A stretch of 64,000 nucleotides of DNA from JBBRYW01 sp038253945 (lineage in GTDB: Bacteria > Actinomycetota > Thermoleophilia > Gaiellales > Gaiellaceae). Position numbers and translations under genes: made by a program. The DNA lies in assembly GCA_038253945.1 (NCBI GenBank), contig JBBSGR010000002.1, positions 248,001-312,000 of the forward strand. The letters run 5' to 3'. Below are positions 25,784-32,933 of the stretch, piece after piece. The notes under the pieces are model-generated. The model did no database searches. It worked only from the letters and a program-made list of their open reading frames with translations, and was not told where the DNA came from. Position 1 is the stretch's first letter. Each line of letters begins with the position of its first letter.

Positions 25784-27018
25784 CGAACACGTCGCTGCTG
25801 CGGCAGCGGCCGGTCGCGGCGCTGCTCGCCGCCGAGGTCGTCTCGACGACGGGGTCCCAGATGACGTGGCTCGCCCTGCCCTGGTTCGTTCTCGTGACGA
25901 CTGGCTCGGCGAGCCGGATGACCTTCGTGGTGGCCGCGGAGCTGCTCGGCCTCGCGGCTTTCGGACTGCCCGGCGGCAAGCTGCTCGCCCGGCTCGGGGC
26001 GAGAAGGACGATGCTGCTCTGCGACGGCGCCCGCGCGCCGCTGATGGCGCTGATCCCGATCCTGCACTGGAGCGGGGCGCTCTCGTTCGCAGGCCTACTC
26101 GCCGCGACGTTCGCGCTTGGCGGGCTGACGACTCCCTACTTCGCGGCGCAGAAGGTGATCGTCCCCGAGTTGCTCGGCGAGGAGGAATCGATCGTCAGCC
26201 GGGCGAGCGCCCTCTTCCAGGCGGCACAGCGGGTGACGTTCCTGCTGGGGCCCGTGCTCGGCGGCGTGCTGATCGGCGTCATGAGCGCCCCGGCCGTGCT
26301 GCTGGTCGATGCGGCCACGTACGCGGTAGCGGTGGTGCTGGTCCGGCTGTTCGTCCCCCGGCGCCCCGCCCGCGAGGCCGAGGACGAGCAGCCGAGCGTC
26401 GCTGCCGGACTGCGCTTCCTCGCGCGGGAGCCGCTTCTCCGCGTGTGGATGCCGCTGTTCGCGATCGGAGACACTGCCTGGACCGCCTTCTTCGTCAGCG
26501 TGCCCGTGCTCGTCGTTGCGCGCTTCGGCGCCGATGCGCGAGTCGCCGGCTTGCTGATCGCGTCCTTCGGGGTGGGGGCGGTGATCGGGAACGGGATCGC
26601 CTACCGCTTCCTGCTCGATCGCGTTCGCGGTCTGAGCGTCGTCGCCGCGTGCGTGCTCGGCCAGGCGCTTCCGCTCTGGTTGCTGACACCGCGGCTTCCG
26701 GCCGCCGTCTATTCCCTGGCGCTCGTCCTGTCTGGCGTGGCGAACGGACTGGTCAACCCGAGCATCCACGCGTTGATGACGCTGCGCATCCCGCCGGCTC
26801 TGCGTCCGACCACGATGACGTCGATGGCGATGCTGTACGGCGTGCTGAACCCGATCGGAATCTTCGCTGCGGGGCCCGTCCTCGACTCCTTCGGGCCCCG
26901 CCCGGTCTTCGTCGCATTCGCCGCAATTCAGACTGTGTGCATGCTGGGCGTGGCCTTGTCGAGCCTCCGCGTCCGGGACGCACGGGTCCCCAACGTCGCG
27001 GTAGGCGGCGAGACGTGA
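25771..27018 (+). CDS. MFS transporter (EntS/macrolide-efflux type), first of three
   Basis: A 415-residue 12-helix transporter from ATG 25771, overlapping the M29 fragment. It has the MFS_3 pattern: TGSQMTWLALPWFVLVTTGS, motif-A-like GGKLLARLGARRTMLLCDGA, and PYFAAQKVIVPELLGEEESI. Members export siderophores or macrolides by proton antiport. It is closely related to the third transporter (28274) but not to the middle one, so gene 1 and gene 3 look like duplicates. Its stop overlaps the next start (GTGA). Confidence 0.85.
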   Translation: MAGLTNTSLLRQRPVAALLAAEVVSTTGSQMTWLALPWFVLVTTGSASRMTFVVAAELLGLAAFGLPGGKLLARLGARRTMLLCDGARAPLMALIPILHWSGALSFAGLLAATFALGGLTTPYFAAQKVIVPELLGEEESIVSRASALFQAAQRVTFLLGPVLGGVLIGVMSAPAVLLVDAATYAVAVVLVRLFVPRRPAREAEDEQPSVAAGLRFLAREPLLRVWMPLFAIGDTAWTAFFVSVPVLVVARFGADARVAGLLIASFGVGAVIGNGIAYRFLLDRVRGLSVVAACVLGQALPLWLLTPRLPAAVYSLALVLSGVANGLVNPSIHALMTLRIPPALRPTTMTSMAMLYGVLNPIGIFAAGPVLDSFGPRPVFVAFAAIQTVCMLGVALSSLRVRDARVPNVAVGGET

Positions 27019-28274
27019 CCGAGACGATCATCGTGCCGCCGCTTCGCCGGCAACCCGAGTTCCTCAAGCTCTGGGCCGGGCAGACGGTCTCCGTCTTCGG
27101 CGACCAGGTCAGCGCCCTCGCCCTCCCCCTGGCGGCCGCTCTGACGCTCCACGCGTCGGCATTCCAGATGGGCTTGCTGACTGCAGCCGGCTGGGCGCCT
27201 CACCTGGCATTCTCGTTGCTCGCGGGCGCGTGGGTCGACCGGCGCTCGCGGCGGCGTAGCCTGCTGGTGGCGATGGACCTAGCCCGCGCCGCCGCGCTCG
27301 CAACCGTTCCGCTCGCCTACGCACTCCACGCGTTGACGCTCGAGCAGCTGTACGCCGTTGCCTTCGCGGTCGGTTCTTTGACCGTGGTCTTCGACGTCGC
27401 GAACAGCGCTTTCTTCCTGCTCGTCGTGCCGCGAGAGCGCATCATGGACGCGCAGAGCCGGCTCAGCGTCAGCCGCTCGGGCTCCTACATCGGCGGGCCG
27501 GCTCTCGCTGGCTTTCTCGTGCAGGCCCTTCGCGCCCCGGTCGCGATCCTTGCGGACGCGCTCTCCTTCGTCGGCTCAGCGCTCCTGGTCTCCCGGATCG
27601 ACGTCGTGGAGCCGGAGGTGGAGCCGGAGGGGGACGCCCTTACGCTGAGGGAGCGGCTCTCGACCGGCTTCCGCTTCCTGCTCGACCAGCCTGTCCTTCG
27701 CGCCGGCGTCGCCTGTACCGCGACGATCAACTTCTTCAACCTGGCGTTCAACGCGATCGTGATCCTGTTCATGGCGCGCGAGCTTCGGCTCTCGCCGGGA
27801 ACGATCGGCGTGGTCCTCGCTGCCGGCGCGGTTGGCGCGCTCCTCGGCGCGCTCGTTGCGGCGAAGGTCGGACGCTGGCTCGGAATCGGGCCGGCAATCG
27901 TGCTGGGCTCCGTTCTCTTTCCCGCCCCCCTCCTGGCCTTCCCGCTCGCCCAAGGCCCCGAGTGGGTCGTCGTCTCGCTGCTCCTGAGCAGCGAGTTCCT
28001 CGCGAGCCTGGGGGTGATGATCTTCGACGTGAACCAGAACGGCCTGTGGGCGCTGCTTACTCCCTACCGCCTCCGGGCGAGAGTGACGGGGAGCAGCCGG
28101 ACGCTGACGTACGGCGTGCGACCCGTGGGCGCGCTGGCAGGCGGGGCGCTCGGCAGCCTGATCGGGCTAAGGCCGGCCCTGTGGGTCGCTGCCGCGGGAG
28201 CCCTCCTGGGGGTCGTCTGGCTGGCGTTCTCGCCCGTGCCGCGCCTGCGCGAGGCACCGGCGGAGGCGGCGTGA
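27015..28274 (+). CDS. MFS transporter, second of three
   Basis: A 419-residue 12-helix protein starting at GTG 27015. Motifs: FLKLWAGQTVSVFGDQVSAL, the loop GAWVDRRSRRRSLLVAMDL (MFS motif A) and VFDVANSAFFLLVVPRERIM. This is the classic macrolide-efflux (MefA-like) branch of MFS_3, distinct from the flanking pair. Overlaps both neighbours by 1-4 bp, so all three transporters are translated as one operon. Substrate unknown. Confidence 0.85.
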   Translation: MTETIIVPPLRRQPEFLKLWAGQTVSVFGDQVSALALPLAAALTLHASAFQMGLLTAAGWAPHLAFSLLAGAWVDRRSRRRSLLVAMDLARAAALATVPLAYALHALTLEQLYAVAFAVGSLTVVFDVANSAFFLLVVPRERIMDAQSRLSVSRSGSYIGGPALAGFLVQALRAPVAILADALSFVGSALLVSRIDVVEPEVEPEGDALTLRERLSTGFRFLLDQPVLRAGVACTATINFFNLAFNAIVILFMARELRLSPGTIGVVLAAGAVGALLGALVAAKVGRWLGIGPAIVLGSVLFPAPLLAFPLAQGPEWVVVSLLLSSEFLASLGVMIFDVNQNGLWALLTPYRLRARVTGSSRTLTYGVRPVGALAGGALGSLIGLRPALWVAAAGALLGVVWLAFSPVPRLREAPAEAA

Positions 28275-29497
28275 TGCTGCGGAACCGCTCGCTCGCCACC
28301 CTGCTAACGGCCGAGCTCGTCTCGGGTCTCGGCTCCAACATGACCTTTCTCGCGCTGCCCTGGTTCGTCCTCGTCACCACCGGCTCGCCGACGCGGATGG
28401 GCGTCGTGCTCGCGGCGGAGCTGATCCCGATCGCCGTGCTCGGCATTCCGAGCGGCTCGGTGGTGACGAGGCTCGGCGCCCGCACGACGATGCTCTGGAG
28501 CGACCTGGCCCGAGCGCCGGTGATCGCGGCGATCCCGGTCCTGCATGCGGCAGGACTGCTCAGCTTTCCGCTCTTGCTCGGCCTCGTCGCGCTGACGGGC
28601 GTCTTCAGCGGGCCGTACTTCTCGGCTCAGCGCCTGATCCTGCCGGAGCTGATCGGCGAGGAGGAGCGGGTCGTCGCCAAGGCGAACAGCGTCGTCGAGG
28701 GCACTCAGCGGTTGAACCTGTTCATCGGCCCCGCCGTCGCGGGCATCCTGATCGGCACCGTCGGCGCTGCGAACGTCCTCTACTTCGACGCGGCGACGTT
28801 CCTCGCTTCGTTCCTGCTCGTCGGTCTCTTCGTGCCTGCACGAGAGCGGGCTGCCGTCGCCGGCGAGAGCGGAGGCGTGCTCGCGGGCCTCCGCTTCGTC
28901 GTGCGGGACCCGCTGCTCGGGCCGACGATGGTGACCGTCGTCATCTCCAACATGCTCGGCCAGGCGTACTTTGCCGGGCTGCCCGTGCTCGCGTACGAAG
29001 AGTTCGGCCGTAGCTCGCGTGTCGCGGGCCTCTTCTACGCCGCCTCCGGCGTCGGCTCCGTCCTCGGGAGCGTCGTCGCCTTCAGGCTCGTCACGCGCTA
29101 CCGCCCGCTGCGCCTCGCCGCGGCGGGAACGTTCGTCGGCGCGATCCCGCGCTGGCTGCTCGTGCTGCCGCTGCCGGCTCCGGGCGTCGCGGGGACGGTT
29201 GCGGCCGCCGCTTTCTGGAACCCGATCACCAACTCGCCGATGATCAGCGTGATCACGGTGCGGACCCCGCCCGCGCTGCGCGCAAAGGTGATGACCGCGG
29301 TCGTCACCTTCGCGACGGTCGCCGGGCCGCTCGGTCTGGTGGCGGTGGGGCCCCTGCTCGGTGTGCTGGGCGCGCGGACCGTCTTCGGACTGATCGCCGC
29401 CGGCATAACGGCCAGCGCGCTCTTCTTCGTCGGCGTGGCTCTGCGTGCCGACCAACACGAGCCGAGCTCGGTTGACCCCGAGCTTGCGAAAGGATAA
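28274..29497 (+). CDS. MFS transporter, third of three
   Basis: A 407-residue 12-helix transporter from ATG 28274, whose A is the last base of the upstream TGA. It parallels the first transporter along its length (ELVSGLGSNMTFLALPWFVL; VVTRLGARTTMLWSDLARA; GPYFSAQRLILPELIGEEER). Its end is 8 bp upstream of the ArsR-type regulator, with repeats between them. Substrate unknown. Confidence 0.85.
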   Translation: MLRNRSLATLLTAELVSGLGSNMTFLALPWFVLVTTGSPTRMGVVLAAELIPIAVLGIPSGSVVTRLGARTTMLWSDLARAPVIAAIPVLHAAGLLSFPLLLGLVALTGVFSGPYFSAQRLILPELIGEEERVVAKANSVVEGTQRLNLFIGPAVAGILIGTVGAANVLYFDAATFLASFLLVGLFVPARERAAVAGESGGVLAGLRFVVRDPLLGPTMVTVVISNMLGQAYFAGLPVLAYEEFGRSSRVAGLFYAASGVGSVLGSVVAFRLVTRYRPLRLAAAGTFVGAIPRWLLVLPLPAPGVAGTVAAAAFWNPITNSPMISVITVRTPPALRAKVMTAVVTFATVAGPLGLVAVGPLLGVLGARTVFGLIAAGITASALFFVGVALRADQHEPSSVDPELAKG

Positions 29498-29532
29498 CTT
29501 CCGAAATGCACACTTCCGAAAGGAACCTTTCG
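29497..29532 (+). promoter_or_regulatory. Candidate ArsR operator overlapping its own start
   Basis: ACTTCCGAAA occurs twice (29497-29506 and 29512-29521), spaced 15 bp. The second copy runs into a perfect palindrome CGAAAGG-AA-CCTTTCG (29517-29532). The palindrome lies within the first codons of the ArsR-type gene, where a bound dimer could block its transcription. Confidence 0.45.
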
Positions 29533-30129
29533 TTGCCCCGAACCGCACCGGACTACCTCGAGTTGAAGGATCCACGTGCGATCCGTGCCCTCGCGCACCC
29601 GGTCAGGCTCGCGATTCTCGAGCTGCTCCGGCTCGAGCGCTCCGCGAACGCGACGGAATGCTCGCGGTCGACAGGGGAGAGCCCCCAATCGTGCAGCTAC
29701 CACCTGCGCACGCTCGCAAGATGGGGTTTCGTGCGCCGCCTCGAGAGCTCCGACGGCCGGGAGACCCGCTGGGAGGCTGCGGCTCGCGGCTTCCGCTTCC
29801 AGGGAGGCGACGAGGTATCGCCCGCCCTCGACGCCGCGTCCACTCTGCTCACGAACCGCGTGCTCGAGCGCGACGAGCAGGTGCTGAAGGCCTTCATGCA
29901 GCGTGCCGAGGAGCTCGAGCCCGAGTGGCGGGACTCGGCTCAGCTCGTCTCGGCCAGCGTGCACGTCACGACCGAGGAGCTGCGGGAGATCGATCGCGCC
30001 GTCGGCGATCTCGTCGAGAGGTTTCGCCGAGGAAAAGGCGAGCGGCCGCCCGGCTCCCGGCGCGTCCACCTGGTCTTTCGAGCCGTTCCGCACGTCGCCC
30101 AACCCCGAAAGCAAAGGAGTGAGTCATGA
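29506..30129 (+). CDS. ArsR-family winged-helix regulator
   Basis: A 207-residue protein from ATG 29506. The winged helix spans about 20-100: DPRAIRALAHPVRLAILELL, the recognition region ESPQSCSYHLRTLARWGFVR and the wing SSDGRETRWEAAARGF. The ArsR metal-site cysteine box (ELCVCDL) is absent, so it is probably not a metal sensor. The C-terminal 100 residues are helical (RDSAQLVSASVHVTTEELRE), as in larger ArsR-like repressors of MFS genes. It sits between the MFS trio and the M29 gene, whose ATG overlaps its stop. Likely local regulator. Confidence 0.82.
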   Translation: MHTSERNLSLPRTAPDYLELKDPRAIRALAHPVRLAILELLRLERSANATECSRSTGESPQSCSYHLRTLARWGFVRRLESSDGRETRWEAAARGFRFQGGDEVSPALDAASTLLTNRVLERDEQVLKAFMQRAEELEPEWRDSAQLVSASVHVTTEELREIDRAVGDLVERFRRGKGERPPGSRRVHLVFRAVPHVAQPRKQRSES

Positions 30130-31202
30130 ACGATCCGCGTGTAGAGCAGTACGCCCGTCTCCTGGTCGAGCGCTGCGTCGACGTCCAGCCCCGGGAGACC
30201 GTCGGACTCTTCGGCAGCTTCCTGTCCAGGCCGCTGTTCGAGGAGGTGTCGCGCGCGATCGCCCGGCGCGGGGCCTGGGTGCACGGTCGCGTCGGTTTCA
30301 GCGGCATCGGCAACCTCGCGTGGGCGCGGGAGGCGCCGGAGGAGCTCCTCGGCGAGCCGTCGCCGCTGGCCGCCCACGAGTTCGAGGCGCTCGAGGTCAT
30401 GATCGCGATCGAGGCGCCCGAGAACACGCGCGAGATCTCCGACCTCGACCCCGCCCGGCTGCAGCTGACCCAAAAGGCGGGCCTGCGCATGATCGAGCGG
30501 CTGACGAGGGGTGAGATCCGCTGGGTCGGCTGCCAATACCCGACCCCCGCGCTCGCGCAGGACGCAGGCATGAGCCTGCGCGCGTTCGCCGACTTCCTCT
30601 ACGGCGCCTGCCTGCTCGACTGGGACCAAGAGCGCGAGAAGATGCGGCGAAACCTCGACCGCTTCAACGCGGCGAGCGAGGTGCGCATCGTCGGGGACGG
30701 CACCGACCTGACGCTGTCGATCGACGGGCGCGAGGGGGAGATCGACGACGGCCACAAGAACATGCCGGGCGGCGAGTTCTTCTTCTCGCCGATCGAGGAC
30801 TCCGCCGAGGGGGTCGTCGTCTTCTCGGAGTTCCCGGCCGTCTACCTCGGCCGCGAGCTGACGGGGATTCGCCTTCGCTTCGAGGGCGGCCGCGTCGTGG
30901 ACGCCTCGGCCGCGACGGGCGAGGACTTCCTCCACGAGGTGCTCGACACGGACGAGGGCTCACGCCGGGTGGGCGAGATCGGGATCGGCTGCAACCCGGG
31001 CATCACCCGTCACATGAAGAACACGCTCTTCGACGAGAAGATCGACGGCACCGTCCACCTCGCGCTCGGCCGCTCGATCGAGGAGGTGGGCGGGCTCAAC
31101 CAGAGCAACGTCCACTGGGACATCGTCAAGGATCTGCGGACCGGAGGCGAGCTCTACGCCGACGGTGAGCTGGTGCAGGCGGGCGGGGAGTGGAGGCTGT
31201 AG
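30126..31202 (+). CDS. M29 family aminopeptidase
   Basis: A 358-residue metallo-aminopeptidase of the thermophilic AmpS/AmpT/PepS family, which removes N-terminal residues from peptides in the cytosol as a dimer. Family segments: TDLTLSIDGREG, NMPGGEFFFSPIEDSAEGVV, LRFEGGRVVDASAATGEDF, RRVGEIGIGCNPGIT, FDEKIDGTVHLALG and NQSNVHWDIVKDLR, which carry the Glu, His and Asp metal ligands. Complete length. The ATG overlaps the ArsR stop. A truncated relative lies 4.3 kb upstream. Confidence 0.92.
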   Translation: MNDPRVEQYARLLVERCVDVQPRETVGLFGSFLSRPLFEEVSRAIARRGAWVHGRVGFSGIGNLAWAREAPEELLGEPSPLAAHEFEALEVMIAIEAPENTREISDLDPARLQLTQKAGLRMIERLTRGEIRWVGCQYPTPALAQDAGMSLRAFADFLYGACLLDWDQEREKMRRNLDRFNAASEVRIVGDGTDLTLSIDGREGEIDDGHKNMPGGEFFFSPIEDSAEGVVVFSEFPAVYLGRELTGIRLRFEGGRVVDASAATGEDFLHEVLDTDEGSRRVGEIGIGCNPGITRHMKNTLFDEKIDGTVHLALGRSIEEVGGLNQSNVHWDIVKDLRTGGELYADGELVQAGGEWRL

Positions 31203-31233
31203 CAGAGGGTGCCGCCCGCGGCGCGCGCGAGAC

Positions 31234-31259
31234 TCGGGCCGGCCCGTACCAGTTTCGCG
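31234..31259. repeat. 26-bp direct repeat, left of the VapBC module
   Basis: TCGGGCCGGCCCGTACCAGT plus TTCGCG, identical to 32192-32217. It contains the palindrome CGGGCCGGCCCG. The two copies bracket a 933-bp stretch with the VapBC pair. Confidence 0.75.
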
Positions 31260-31456
31260 TTCGTCGATCGCCGGGTGCCGCGGAACGCTCGGGCGAGCTA
31301 CTGGCTCCAGGTCGTCAACCTTACGACCCCGCGTCGGGGGCCGCGATCAGGCTTTCAGTTCACCCGCGCGCGCTTCGCGCTCACCTGCAACCCACTGCGC
31401 TTCCCCGGCGGGCCGACGCTCCACATCTGATGTCGATTTCGGTATCATCGCGCATC

Positions 31457-31699
31457 ATGGCCCGCACCACGCTCGACCTCGATCCGTCCGTACTCCAAGA
31501 ACTGCGCCGTCAGAGCGCCCGCGACGGCAAGAGCATGGGCGTGCTCGCCTCCGAATTGCTCGGGGGCGCGCTCGCCGACCCCCGTGCCCGCGCCGCGTCG
31601 CCGGCGCCGTTTCATTGGACCAGCCGAGACCTCGGGCTTCCGCATGTCGATCTCGAGGACAAAGAAGCCTTGCGGGCGCTTCTCGACGAACCTTCATGA
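31457..31699 (+). CDS. VapB-type antitoxin
   Basis: An 80-residue protein from ATG 31457 (MARTTLDLDPSVLQELRRQS). The N-terminal strand and two helices look like a ribbon-helix-helix antitoxin of the DUF2191 kind; the C-terminal tail (LPHVDLEDKEALRALLDEP) would wrap the toxin. A TATCAT -10-like element ends 8 bp before the ATG, so it may be leaderless. The ATGA overlap with the PIN-domain gene confirms the pair. Confidence 0.85.
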   Translation: MARTTLDLDPSVLQELRRQSARDGKSMGVLASELLGGALADPRARAASPAPFHWTSRDLGLPHVDLEDKEALRALLDEPS

Positions 31700-32127
31700 G
31701 CGCCACAGTCGACGCGAACGTCCTGATCTACGCCTCCAACGAGGCCGATCCGGCGCACCGCCCCGCGCGAGCGCTCGTGGAGCGGCTCGCTGCCGGCCCG
31801 TCCCTCGTGTATCTCTTCTGGCCGACGCTGATGGGCTACCTGCGGATCGTCACACACCCCGCCGTCCTGCCGCGTCCTCTGACCTTCGCCGCAGCGCGCG
31901 AGAACGTGACAGCCTTGCTCGAGCGTCCTCACGTGCGGACACCCGGAGAAGGCGACGGGTTCTGGAGCCTCTACCGGGCGACCGCCGATGACAACACGCG
32001 CGGCAACCATGTTCCCGACGCACACATCGCCACGCTGATGCGGCAGTACGGCGTCCGCACCCTCTATACGCGTGACCGCGATTTCCGTCGGTACGACGAC
32101 ATCGACGTCCGCGACCCGTTCGCCTGA
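31696..32127 (+). CDS. VapC-type PIN-domain toxin
   Basis: A 143-residue PIN ribonuclease. Metal-binding acidic residues: Asp6 (TVDANVLIYA), Asp109 (NHVPDAHIA) and Asp127/Asp129 (YTRDRDF). The subfamily segment PTLMGYLRIVTHPAV, common in actinobacterial VapCs, is present. VapC toxins cut tRNA or rRNA when freed from VapB. Intact, so probably active. Confidence 0.88.
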   Translation: MSATVDANVLIYASNEADPAHRPARALVERLAAGPSLVYLFWPTLMGYLRIVTHPAVLPRPLTFAAARENVTALLERPHVRTPGEGDGFWSLYRATADDNTRGNHVPDAHIATLMRQYGVRTLYTRDRDFRRYDDIDVRDPFA

Positions 32128-32191
32128 GCCGCCAGTACACCGTCCGGCGCCTCGCAGTCGCGCGGCGATGGTCCCTGCGTCACGCGCGAGG

Positions 32192-32217
32192 TCGGGCCGG
32201 CCCGTACCAGTTTCGCG
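32192..32217. repeat. 26-bp direct repeat, right of the VapBC module
   Basis: Exact second copy of the repeat at 31234-31259, 65 bp after the vapC stop. See that entry for content. Confidence 0.75.
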
Positions 32218-32232
32218 AGCCGCCGGCCGGGA

Positions 32233-32355
32233 CTACGAACGGCTCCGTCGTGCAGGGCGTCGTGAATTGCGGGTCGTCGCCTCCGCCGCGAATGGCGCGC
32301 CGAGGGCGAACAGAACCATGAGACCGGCAAGGCAGATCAGACGGCGCTTGTGCAT
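32233..32355 (-). CDS. Short exported peptide, probably frameshifted
   Basis: On the minus strand ATG 32355 has a good RBS (AAAGGAG, 6 bp). Forty residues follow: a clear signal peptide (MHKRRLICLAGLMVLFALGA, then PFAAEA) and a basic tail ending at 32233. In the next frame the sequence continues sensibly as DDPQFTTPCTTEPFVVPAG and SRNWYGPARP to 32180, across the 26-bp repeat, suggesting a longer secreted protein broken by one frameshift. Function unknown. Confidence 0.45.
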   Translation of the reverse strand: MHKRRLICLAGLMVLFALGAPFAAEATTRNSRRPARRSRS

Positions 32356-32433
32356 TGCAAACTCCTTTGGCAGGCGCTGGCGCAGAGCCGGAGTCCCGCA
32401 CCGGGGAAGCGTCGGGTCAGGGCCCCTCGCCGC

Positions 32434-32913
32434 CTACCTGTTGCGCGCTTCGAGCTCGTTCCCCTTCGCCGCCAGCGCTGCGAACCCGGCCTGCAGGTAG
32501 TCGTTCAGCCCCGCCGCGCCGAGCGACCAGGTGACGAGGCGGCCGAAGTGGGGGGCGAGCACCTGCGTCGTCGCGAGCCCCGCGGCCACCCAGGCGCCGA
32601 TGCAGCGGCTGCACGTCACGAGCTCCCCGATCGCCTGTTGCATGCCGCCGCTCGCCGGCTTCTCGCCCTCGCCCGAGTGCGCTTCGCCCTCGACGAACGG
32701 GGCCCGGACGAAGCTCGTCACCTCCTCGCGCGCGATCGTCCGCGACGCCTTGAAGCTCGCGAACGCGAGCGTCGCGAGGTCGAGCGACGTGTAGTCCTCG
32801 GGGTCCCGTCCGAGCAGACGGGCGAGGGCGCCCGCAGTTGCCAGGCCGCCCGCGAACGTGGCCATGATCGCGGCGTACGAGCCGTACGGAGGGCGAGCGG
32901 TGTGGTCAGACAC
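32434..32913 (-). CDS. DUF1360-type membrane protein
   Basis: A 159-residue protein from GTG 32913 with three hydrophobic segments (YAAIMATFAGGLATAGALA; LDLATLAFASFKASRTIARE; AWVAAGLATTQVLA). The conserved cysteine pair in LVTCSRCIGAWVAAG and the REEVTSFVRAPFVE segment are marks of the DUF1360 family, whose members sit near sporulation and stress genes but have no known activity. It diverges from uvrB, 20 bp between starts. Confidence 0.8.
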   Translation of the reverse strand: MSDHTARPPYGSYAAIMATFAGGLATAGALARLLGRDPEDYTSLDLATLAFASFKASRTIAREEVTSFVRAPFVEGEAHSGEGEKPASGGMQQAIGELVTCSRCIGAWVAAGLATTQVLAPHFGRLVTWSLGAAGLNDYLQAGFAALAAKGNELEARNR

Positions 32914-32933
32914 CGGAGGTAGCCTTCTCTCGG

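Noticed and set aside
31209..31430. A 73-codon plus-strand frame between the M29 gene and vapB
   Set aside because: No RBS, low-complexity Arg/Pro composition, and it overlaps the direct repeat; treated as non-coding.
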